NCBI RefSeq assembly: GCF_032062135.1
Contig: NC_092862.1
Location: 96,695,283-96,759,282, forward strand
Direction of reading: 5' to 3'
DNA from: Pyxicephalus adspersus
Lineage: Eukaryota > Chordata > Amphibia > Anura > Pyxicephalidae
DNA: 64,000 bases
Made by a program: the position numbers and the translations under genes. The stretch's first letter is position 1; the number at the start of each line of letters is the position of its first letter. Shown one piece after another: positions 26,101 to 38,638 of this stretch. The notes beneath the pieces are model-generated. The model made no database searches. It saw nothing but the letters and a program-made list of their open reading frames with translations, and was not told the DNA's origin.

Positions 26101-29100
26101 TTATGTTTGTTGATCAGTTCAAAGACCTCTTTGTGACGAAGTGTTAAATAAATTTCAAGAGCTTGACTGTAACACTTATCATATATGTGCCTGCAAAAAA
26201 AAAGGCATCAAGAAGTCCATAAGATATGGCAGCATAGGAACATGGCAACTTTAGGAGAAGGACATACATTTTTGTTGGGGTTACCCACTTTTCCTCTGTG
26301 GTTAGATAAAATAAACACCAATGCGGAACCCTGACTGTTTCTTTTAACTGAAAGGAAAAATTTTAATTGGGTTTAAAAAACGGCTGAAAGCCACAGGGCA
26401 GCTGTTCTAAACACAGCAAGCTAGAAACAGCCAGACCCAAAATACCAAAAGGGCCATGTAAACACTGACATGTACATACTAACAAGGAAACATTTTTTGG
26501 TTATATGATCTTATCTAAAAGATTAGAGAAGTGACATTTAGGCACTGCTGAACAATCAGTAGATCTTCCTGAAATCTAAAGCATAGTACAGATTTAAGAT
26601 GATTGTCGATGTTGTGCTGCACAGAGCACTGTTCTGATTAGTAGAGGGAAGGATAAACAAGTGGCACCCCACTGTGCTCTCCTCCATAGGGGTGCTTAAT
26701 GGTTGTACTTGATCGGTCATTTCTCATTCTGCCATTGTGGATTGACGAATGGCATCAGGGGACTCTTGTACATGTATTCGATTTTCACCGTATATGAACA
26801 CGATTGTCTTGGACAACAATCATCTAACGTGTACGTACCCTAAACTTTACCCTCATAAGAGGTCACATGAGCACATGAAAAATAATCAAAAATCTTGTCT
26901 CTACTTTTCTACAGAGTAACCTGGAGGCTGGTATTTAAAAAGTTTCAAAGAAACTATTGGTTCACTCTTTGCAAAATTTTTAACATTACACTGTATTTTG
27001 TATATCTCTTAGTATTCTTCTTTCTTTCTCACAGTAATACAAATATACATGACTTTCCTTGTTCCAGAAAATTAAAACGTCTAAAAACCTTTTTATAGAA
27101 AAATGTTCAGTTCAATCACATTATATCATATGACAATCATCTTACTCATCTGAACAAACCAAAATATATTCCCAGAATTAAAAGAAAAGGGATAATGTTT
27201 TTCAACAGACACGAAATTTCAATAGGTATTGCAATGTTGTCATTTTAGATGTGACAATGACATTTTTACATGCGTGATCTTTTTTTGTTACTGCATTAGA
27301 TACGGCTCTTTACTACTAGCAGGAGCAATCAATTTACCAGCACCCACAATAATTCTTAATTTGTCTTTCCTTTCAATACAGACAGAGATATGTTATCAGC
27401 CAGAAGAAGCGCACAACTCTACACAGCAGAAGATTCTGCATTTTTTATGAGCAACTAGAGCATTCCTGAACATATATAATATACAAACTATACACAGAAA
27501 CATACGGTACTTTTTTTTTTTTAAAGATTAAACTTGTATATGCTTTATTTTTCAGATAAATCTTAATAAAAGACCACATATTTCCTAAAAAGTAAATATT
27601 TGATATAGTTCCACATTTTGTTCTGTTTACGATTGTGTATTCTTAAGCAGGAGGCCACATTTCTTGTCTTTCTTCTCTATTTCATATTATTTACAAAACT
27701 TTATCTTTAAAAAAAAAAAGGAAGGCAGTGAGTGTTTTACAAATGAATAAAAAGGGACATAAGTCTTAACAGGCATATTTCCAAATGACTTTCTTGCATC
27801 AGCACGGTGGCTCAGTGGTTAGAACTCTGGCCTTTGCAGCGGTAGGTCTCAGGTTTGATTCTCGGCCGGGACAGCTAGTGATATGACTATAGACTTTGTA
27901 CAGCGCTGTGTAGTTTGTTGGTGTCATATGAGTACTGTGTAATAATAATAATAACAGTACTGGAAAATGCATAATAAGCTAGGTGAGCCATAAAGCTCAT
28001 TTTTACTGACATAAATGTAAAATTATATGTTTTAACTTACAGGTGGAGTTTAGTTATATGAGGATGCATCACAAGTTAAGTTCAAAGAACACCCACGTTT
28101 ACTCCAAATTTTACCTCTATCCACTGGTCAGAATAATAAAGGTCTTTGTGCATTTATCATCTATAAAAGGCATATTATGGACTGCAAGTACGACCAATTG
28201 TATACACAAGCCTTACATTGTGCTACATTTCCAATGTTCCAACATAACTGAGCACATATAAAATGAAAACAAACCTAAATGTTACAACTCGCCAAAACTT
28301 GGATGAACAGAGGCTTCCAATGTAATGAAAAGATTACCTTATACAGTGTAACTAGGAAATGAGTACATATGTGCAGACTTAACTTACAATTCTGCCAGAG
28401 CCTTTAGAAGTGTTCTGTTGCTTGGGTCTCTGCTCAGATGCCCCTTTAAAGCCTGTACTATGGTCTTGTTATTGTAGAGGTCACCAGGCCATTCTTTTAT
28501 TAGTTTTGCAAATCCCTGTAAAAAACAACGTTTTTTTTCTTTCTTCTTTTTAAAAAGGTGTGCAGCCCAAAATTGGTTGTATAAAACATCTGAACATAGG
28601 AAAATGTTAGGTAGGAAACGTAAAACAATATAGTAAAGATTTATTATTTTAGGTATCCAAACAAATCTACAGTTCCTGGAGTCCCAGTAACCTATTTAAA
28701 AAGCATGTACACAAAGAAATATGCAAGACATAATAAAAACACCTACACAGAAAATAGCAGATTTTAATTGCAATGCTTCTCTATGGTTACAAGGTTGACA
28801 ATGCACCCAAACTGCTTTATGCAGGGTTCTGGGAATGCATTATCACAAGGCACCAAGTAAACCTGCAGATATCTGAACTATACAAAACAGTGCTTCCAGG
28901 AGAGATCAGTGGGTCCATTGTAGTGAATTGCACCCAGGATCTGTGCATTTTTATATATGATTGTACTGCAGCAGCTACAGTTAAAGCGTGTTGGCAGCAT
29001 GAGTGAGATTTAAACACCAGCTTAACAAAGAAGAAAGTAGTCTGAACCTTCAGAGGTTTGATATGACCTCAGAACGGTACTCTAATAAACTGTGCTCATG

Positions 29101-31630
29101 CTCCCTGAGCAATGCTGTTAATTGGGGAACTGTACAAGGGGTGTGCAGAAAAGCTGCAGTCAGTGTTGCAGTGTTAAGCAGAATTCTGAATCAGGATGGA
29201 CATAAACAGAATGTAACTTGTAACGTTATATTGCATGCGCGTTCTATTTGACATATAACAAGTAAAATTACAAGCTTATACCCAACTGTGGCCCTCAAAA
29301 CCCCTCATTTCATTTCTGATGAGGAAAAAACAATGGCCACCTCAACAATGACCGCCCCAATATTTTAGCAGAAATATAAAAAAACCTGACATTTAGATAC
29401 TGGCAGCATAAATACTTAGCAGTGTAAAATAAGTTTGGAGGGCAAGAACATTACCTGCTGTATTAGGTCATGCCTCACCACTGTTCAAACAAAGGTTGCC
29501 CCCTCACCCCTTTTAAACGAGACCCATGTGCAGACAGTGGCTACTTAAATGCAGATAAGGCAGTGAAGGAATACAATTTTTTTTTTCCCACAGAACAAGA
29601 GTAATTGATAGGGTGTTCCTGTTAAAAAGAATGATGTGGTAGCCCTAGTAAAGATTCATTTCACTGTGCCATTTTTCACTGTGCCATTTTTTACTATTCT
29701 CGCTTTTCGCACTCTAATTCCAGTCTGCCTGAAATGTTTTGGTTAAAAACAGTACATTTAAAGCACAAAATACATAAAAACCTAAAGTTCAATCTCACAT
29801 TTTTTTTTTTACAGCAACTGGAATATGGACATAGTCTGGCAGATATTAGTAGGTTGCCACAAAATAATGTACAATTAGCAAAGGTTATGTAATAACAAAG
29901 TGGTAAAATAATAATAATCAATGTACCTCATAATCTGTTCTCAAAAACTCATCCAGGATCATTTCATAAATGGCAGGTCTTAGCCGCATGTCACCTCTTG
30001 GCAAATACTTGCTGATCGCCTGTAACAGATACATAAAATACAATTAAACCATAAACCATTTCAGAACACTGTACCTGTAAGCTCACAAAGTTCTTTAAAA
30101 AGAAACAAATTATAAAAATAGACCCATTAAAATTGATTTATTATACCCCAGATGAGCTACAGTTACTAGTACTCATTCTCTACTTACTATTTACTAGTAT
30201 TCATTTTCTACTACAACTGCCAGTAGTAACATGTCATGTCACATTGCTAGAGGTTGTATCACTGAAATTCAGAATCTATTTTCTGTGGCAGAAGTCATTT
30301 CATCAATGACCAAAATGCTGCAGAAATGTAGGTAAATCAGCAAGATGTTAATAGCCTTGACAAAATTTACATGAAACAAAGTTGAGAGACACTACAGAAT
30401 CACAATGGGACATATGTTCGGGGGCATTTAATAAAACTGAAGAAAAAAAGCCACAAATAGGATAAACTATCATAAAACTCCAAAGTCCAATTAATGAAGA
30501 ACTAAATTAAAAAAAGGATCACTAAAAAAACAAAAAAACAAAACAGAAAATGGTGTTATCAATGCAGCTTAGGTATGTATATGTATAAAATTAAAGTGTC
30601 ACACCTAAAGTTTAACAACACAACAACTTTTAAAAAACAAAAAAAAAAAAACAATTTAAGCGTTTACTTGCCATTTATCAAATTATGAGAAATGCAATGC
30701 ACTAATATAGTATTTATTGGATTCATAGATAATGGACACAATTGTAAGATTTCTGTAAATTATATAAATATGGGTCCAAATATAAAGATATCAAAGTCAC
30801 CCCGGAAAAGTAAAGACAATGAAAAACCACAGCATATACAAAGATATTTGGTAACTTTTTTTTTTTTTGAACAGTTTTTCATATTGGTTGTTTAGACCTC
30901 TGATGCCCAGTAATAGATCAATACACTACAGGATATAAATAAAGCAATGATTGTTGAGAGAAGATTTCCATATTAAGGTGCCAACTAGGCATTTACTACT
31001 TTTTGTCAAAAAGTCAAGTTACATGTATTTTTTTTGTGTGTGTCTAGAAAAATCTTGAATAGTTTACAGTTTTTGATTGATGCTCAATAAAAGATAAGTT
31101 GTTGTTTGGCAAAACTGTACATTGTTGATCAAGTTCTGCGTTATTATACTATTATTTGTGATCAAGTCAGGCATTGTCCCAGTCTTTAGGAGATTAATAG
31201 ACACTAAACAGGTCTAGGCTAAATTCATTCTAATACACTTATAAACTAAACAAAGAAAACTCAATGCTTGAATTGGAGTTATTATAATGTGAATTTCATT
31301 ACATTTTAGTTATAGGATTCTCTGGGCTTAAAAACAAAGCAATAACTACAGAACAAAATCTCTATGACAGGGCTAGAAGGGACACCTAGTAGTGCCTAAT
31401 AAGTAATACAAGTACATTAGCAAAGACCTATAAGTTTTAATAAAATTTAAAAAATGGTCATACCTTTACTATATATATCCTTCTGCATCTTACTTTGAGT
31501 TTTACGGCCTGATTTAATAAAGCTCTCCAAGGCTGGAGAGGATACACTTTCATGTTTTCAACAATGGACTAGTGACTGGGTGGTGCAGCTAGAAGGGGCT
31601 GGGGAGAACACTGATAATAAATATAAATAA

Positions 31631-31714
<84 letters not shown>

Positions 31715-34700
31715 CATAAAGGAATAAAAAAGGGTTAACAAGCAACCACAACCATGTATTATCCCTGCTTTAACTGGCAAATGAAATGATTACAAGGCCT
31801 GGAGGGGTATTTTTCTCTGATGTCTTATCACTTCAATGGGAAAAAAGACATTTAATCTCCATAGGTGAATTATTCATTTCCAGATGCTCGGCACCAAACG
31901 GAATGTGTTATTCATAGAAACCAATATCTCTTCTCTAAAGCTGCAGGCCAGTCTAAAATCTAGACTTCAAATAAACACCTATTACCTATAGTAATGGTAT
32001 GGTAACTGTGGATTCTCTAGGAGATTTATTAAAGAAAATTCACAACCACTTTGACCTTAACTTTGGCAAAAGAATGAAAATAATATAAAGATATAAGGAA
32101 AACACATGATTTTTTTTTTTTACTGCATGTTTTTAAACTTCAGATTTTCAGATCAGATTTTCTTATTAATAATAACAAAGAAAACTATTACATTTACTAA
32201 TAAGATCAAACCATTTAAAGTTAAACAGGCCTAATATCAAAAAAGCACCTATTAAATTATATGGCAGTAAAGTGGTAAATTAACGTTTAACGACATACAA
32301 ATTTTAGGAAAAATCAATGCAGAATTTGTTAGGTTTTCCAGGGCTACAGTCAAATTGAAATGCTTTATATACAAAACTTTACAATGCAATCTAACATAAA
32401 AATGTATTATTGGAAGAATTTGTGAATATTACCTTAAGTTGCCCAATCTTCTTAAAACGGTATACCTCATCTTCCCACAGTTTCATATTTTTACCAAGTA
32501 TTTTCTGACATTTTCTAAAAATTAAAAAGAAAAACTTTAATACATATAAACATAAACTAGTCTTTCCAATAACAGTTAAGAACGCAACAGTGCATAGATA
32601 TTCATGCAAACTGCTTGGCTACTCTAGGATGCATTTTGATTGGCTCTTCTGGTACCTGCTCATACTCTCTTCCTCTCCATAGAACAGAGCAATGCTGTGT
32701 GTATGCTCTTTTGTTCTCCTGACACAGGAAAAGATAGTTTCCAGTGACAGACATCTGATGATGTACAGACATTTAACTAAAAACACAGTCAAAACATATC
32801 CCTATCTTCCCTATGTCAACATGCTTGCACAAAGCAGGAGCATGACTGTGCAGCGAATTACAGAAGGCAGATATTAAAACAAATTCAGGACAATCAGGGC
32901 AATTAAAAAAATTATATTTGAAAACAATTTTAGGGATTTTTTTTAAATGCATAGGTTTAAATACATTTTGTTTCACCATTTAATTTACCTAGAAAGGGTA
33001 TGGTTGTATTTGGGAATTTAATACATGTGGAAAAGCATAGTATTTCTGGCACTGGCCTTTAGGAAAACGTTTCTTCCTACACATTGGGATAAATGTTCAC
33101 TTTGAAGTGACCTTTACATGGAGCATCTCATTCTCTGCCCATAGAGTACAAGATCCTTAAACTGTGCTAATGATGGGATAGGTAGCTTCATGCTGAGGAC
33201 AGCATATCCTGCAGTCAGACAATTTACTTTCCTTAAGTGGACTGCACAGTCTAACAATTTAAACCTGACTTCAAAGTATCTGATTACATCTTTTATCAAT
33301 AAGGACAACGTTATGTTTAAGGTATAACAGTGAAAAGGAAAGCTCACAACACAAGCTCATGTGCCCAAAATGCTTAAAACTTGGCCATAATTTACCAATT
33401 TCTATTCCAGTAAACCATAGGAAAAATAACAGAAGTTGTGGATTTCTATCTGTAAAACAAAGAACTAATACCATCTTTTACTACACCCCTTGTGGCTAGA
33501 TCAATTTGCGTCCGGACAGTCAGCAGACAGATATCAGAAGTGTTTAGAGAGAAGCACCGCTCATTAGTTCATCTTATACACTCTGAAGATGATCGTAAGG
33601 GTCTGAAGAAGTATTATTGTTGAATGTCAGCACTGCTGTCATGGCACAAGGGCTGTAAAGGCAACATTATTCAGATATACACAATGTACTTTCTCTTAGC
33701 CATTAATGCAGAAGCTTACTGCATTTATTTTATTTTTTTACTTAACTACATAATGGCAAAGTACTCTATGGACATTCTTACAAAAGAAATCTGCCAGATA
33801 TAGGATTTATTAGCAAAATAGGCACACATGCTACACAGCAAATTTAAATACTAGACAGATATTGAGTGATTGCTGTCAGGCAAGGCATGTCTACCTACTA
33901 GCAAATTTCGCTATGGTTTTTCAACAACTCACTTATGAGAAGCTTAGCGTAAAATCATAACATATCATGGGTGCATGAATGAACTAACTTTAGTGAACGT
34001 GCAGCAGAGCTATATCATCCTGGACCTTTCTTTCAAGCAAAGATGCTTGACTAAAAAAAAATGGGGCCTGCATTAAAATAAAAAAAAATAAAAAAATTCC
34101 TGACACATTTACTTGTACCAGAACTTAGATGGTGGTGTCACATCTTGACCTCAGGGTCTTATGCCAAAAAACAGTATGATACACAGTTGAAATACATACA
34201 TTTAAACCGGGATTAAACTTTAATGCATACCTTTACAGAGTTCACATTACTGAGTTATTTGAGTTATTTTAAGACATTATCATGTGACATTTCTTTGTGT
34301 TTGCCTATAAATATTGAATTACTCTATTATAAATTAGGAATTGCACATGATCCCTGTTAATTTTTATCTGAACGTTATGGGGATGTGACAAGATTGTCCG
34401 ATTATAGAACTGGTTTGGCCAGCTTACATATCGTGGCAGAAAACTTGTTGTTTTTAGTCATTTCTGACAGAACATAACAAAGTATACTGAGTGAAAATGA
34501 GCCCAGTCACTGCTGTACAATGACCCTAATCGGAATGGAGAACCTGCATATGTAGTGAGAATGGAGCGTTGACCACTCAGAGGAACTGTGGAGGCTGACA
34601 TTTCGGATTTTCCTTTTACAAATACTAGTTTCCTAGCTGTTATTATAACCCCAAGTCTTCAGTACTTTCTGACCCACGGACTTTCTAAGTATAAATATAA

Positions 34701-37700
34701 CAAGTTTCTAATTCAATTTAATGTGGTTGGTATAAATAGCACTTTGCAGGTGGTCAGCAGGGGACGCCTACACACTACTCTCATTAAAATTTTCATTCAT
34801 AAAATTACATCCCCTGCAGAGAAACAATGTATTTACAACATTACAGTATATTGATATGAAAACCCACAAGGATAGAAAAATGCCATTAATTTTTGGTGTA
34901 AGCTGTCATCCTTCTTACACTACCTAGTGCACCACTGACCTGGAACAAGTGTATGGGAATAAAGGTTTCTCAGAAATCACTGGTTGCATGCTGTCAGTAG
35001 ATCAGTGACGGATGGTGAACCCATGATGAGGAAAAGCCCTGGAGTCTGTAACTTTGCAACAGTTACATTGTAAGCTCATGGTTGCTTTAACGATCTTGAA
35101 CTGAAAGTGAGGTGGTGTCTGAATCTTCTGTGAAACCACTGATCACATCCACAAAGTGTGTAAAAAGAATAATGCCTGCTATTGCTGAAGCTGCTACTCC
35201 TCTGATTCCCTTTACACCATCAACCTACTTACCTAAAGGGCCACTCTGCTATGTTAAGTGGATTAACATTCCCCTTTTTTTGCTGCCACAAAACTGTATT
35301 CACGACCCTTTTACCTAACCAAGCTACAACTTTTTTTTTTTTTTTTTTTACCATGCCCCTCCTCTTCCTGGCTTCCTTCTCCATAAAGTCACTACTCACC
35401 TGACACCGGTATAAATGGGTCTATTGTAATAAACAGACAAATTCATACAAGTTTGCTTAACCACCTGGGCGTTACACTGATGTCTAGATTTCTGTACCAA
35501 AAGCGGTACACTGTTTTTCATGATTCTTTTTTTAAATTGTAGACCTGTAACTTACAGAAATATGTCCGAACAAGAGTCTAGTAGATATCATGAATATAAA
35601 AAATGTTTGAAACACACAATCATGTAAAAAAAAAAAAAAAAAAAAAATTCTTTTAAAAAATTAAATAAAATACACAAAAATCAGCTTAAACAAGAATACA
35701 TAAATAAATCAAAAATACTGAAAATGCGATAATTCGGTATAATGTATAGTAATATATTTTTCTAAAACACCTCCCTAGTGTCCAACAGTCCAACGTCACA
35801 TACCTATAGACAAAACCACATAAATATATTTTGTACTATTTTGTATTGGATTGGATACAGGACTTTGTATTGAATCCAATACAAAATATTTGAATTTCTC
35901 GCTACGACCCCCATCGACGGGCGCACGCACGGACATCATCAGGAATCGCCGAGGGACGCGTACGCGAACGCCGAGTATTCTAATTCTTTCCAAACTTCTG
36001 TACTTCCGTGCAAAAAGTGTTACATTTTTTGCATGGAAATTTATTTTAGATTGTAGGCTATAATTCACCGAATTACTCAATAATTACTTATAATTCACCG
36101 AATTACTGCATAACTCACCGAAATATGTCCAAAATTTTATAAATTTATTAATAAATTTTTTGTTATAAAACATAAAAAAAACTTTAAAAAAAAGTTTAAA
36201 AAAAATAGTGTATAATGTAATGTACAGTAGCTTATATAATATATATATATATATAATATAATTATATATATATATATTATAAGGACTTCTTTGTATTGGA
36301 CTTAATACAGCTTTTTTGTATTGAGTTCAATGCAAAGGAACTCAATACAAAATTTTGAATTTCCCGCCCCGCCTCCCACCCGCACTGACACATGCAGCGA
36401 CGTCACTGGGAAACCCCGGTGATCGTCACTGCACTCGCCGGATGAAGACAGAAGACATCTCCGGAGGAGCTGCGGGGAGAAGGTGAGTATTTTTTTTTTT
36501 CGATCGACGCTGGACAGAACGGATCATCGCAGCGGGGACCAGGTAGGTGTTAGGGATTTAGACAGTGAGAAAAGTTTGGGTTTATCGATTTTTGCAAAAA
36601 CAATAGACCCGAACCAAGGTCGGGTTTACCGGCCAGGTGGTTAAATAACTTTTTTCCTCACAAACACAAAAGTCTCTGGGTCCAGCCACTGGCTTTTCAG
36701 ATCCTGAGCACTGCATCCTGGGAGAAAGGAGAGAAGGTCACATGTTCCTCCAGACCCTGAAGTATTATTCAAGGGTAAAGAATAAAGCACAATTAGACAA
36801 GTTCCATTTAGGAATCAAGTCAGCAATGGGACCTTCAATGTAACTATTTTCACTAGATAACATTACTGAATTCAACACACTTAAATAGGCTATGGTCATT
36901 TTTAGGATGTTATAGCTAAATGAAAAATCATTAAGTTACAGTTTTACATTTCGATTCAATATCCAGCTTCATATTGGACTGCTCTGCCCAGACAGAACAA
37001 TTTCTAGGAGTAAAAGAAGTGGGAGCTCGGGTAAGCCTGGTAGGGCAATGGATAAATACATACTGGGATACGGAGACAAAGAGGACACACAGAAGGAAGA
37101 CAACAGAGAAGAGGCGGAGATGGCAAATCTGACCAGGCAAAATGTGGAACTGAAGGCCTCAATTTGAACCTAAAAATTGTTATAATTTTAAATAGTTACT
37201 TTGGTATGTCTGTATGTTGATGTATCTATTTTTTTTATTTTTGTATCAGTGCTTGCCTGCTTCTGTAGACCTTTGTACATCTTTAATAAAGCTTTACTTG
37301 ATGTTGAGTACTCACCCGCACTCCCTTGTATATCACTTGAGAACCAAGACACTTATTTAGCTTAACAAAACAATGAATATCTAAAAAAAAACGTATTAAA
37401 TATTATTTTCCCTTCGAAAATGGAGGCAAACCCCTGAGCAGGGGTAACTGAATTATCACTGGTGAGCAAAAAAAAAAAGAAAAATCAATGCAACATATTC
37501 ACTGTACCTGGCAGCTGTATCATATTCTTCTTTTTCCACCAAATGTGTTACGTAGGCTAAGCCAATATCCTAAAATGAAATAAAATACATAAATGCATAT
37601 ACATAAGGGTATATTTAAAACAAACAGCATAATTATGTGTTCAATAAAAAGGCTTGTTCGTTTGTTCTGTGTGAACAGAGATGGACAAATGTACTTGAAA

Positions 37701-38571
37701 GGTAACTAAAAGGTAGGTCACTGAGCAGTGCACTACATACGTGTTAGTTAATTCTTTATAAATGATGATGTCTTGCAATGTGCTTGAACATTGCAAGAGA
37801 CAAAGTCAAAGTGAAGGGGAAATGTTATGCCTACTAAATGGGCCATGAGGAGGTGAGTATAAATGGTATCTAATGTACTTATTGGCTAGTCACTAAGTTA
37901 CACGGTAGGCGCTCTTACTGGCAAAGAAGAATGGTGACCCAAAAACAAAATGACAAGGACCATCAAAGGGCTGTGGTTAAATAACTACTGCACCAAAAGA
38001 AACAGGAGAACTCAAACACTCTTGAAGAACTCTTTCAATGAAATGGTACACAGAAATTTTCACATAGACCGCCCATGGAACAGGGTGGTCTATGTGATTT
38101 TTTTTCCTTTTCTTTTTTTGCCACTGTTTTCCTTTGTGGACAAAGTCTGGTCATGCTCTGTGTATGCAGTCACCAATCTGTAAACTGTCCTGGAAACATT
38201 AAAACATTTATTTATGGTTAGAGATGCTCCAGACCAAAGATTTGTCCTCTTAGAAGTCTGAGAGAACTCCCAGTATGCCAAGCACTTATAATAACCTACT
38301 GCTGAACAAAATATTTCATTCTCTAGAAAACAAACTTAAGAGTATAAAACGATAATCACAACTTTTTTTTTTCCAGTGTAAAATACACAAATACATTGAA
38401 GTACTATAAAAATAGTATTTATGCTGGTCAATTTTACAATAAAAAAGATTAAAAATACTATAGCTCCCTTTAAACAATGCTGTAGATTTTGTTATATAAA
38501 TTTCCAAGACTGCCCACTCAGCATTGTTACATTACTTATGACATTAAATGTAGCATATACTGAAATATATA

Positions 38572-38638
<67 letters not shown>

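Noticed and set aside
27798..27870. Possible tRNA gene
   Set aside because: Box-like stretches are present, but there is no cloverleaf with acceptor pairing and it is followed by a SINE body and tail.
4200..38635. CRISPR-like or other spaced repeat arrays
   Set aside because: The repeated tracts are TA/CA microsatellites or dispersed transposons. No regularly spaced direct repeats with unique spacers were seen, and the sequence is vertebrate.
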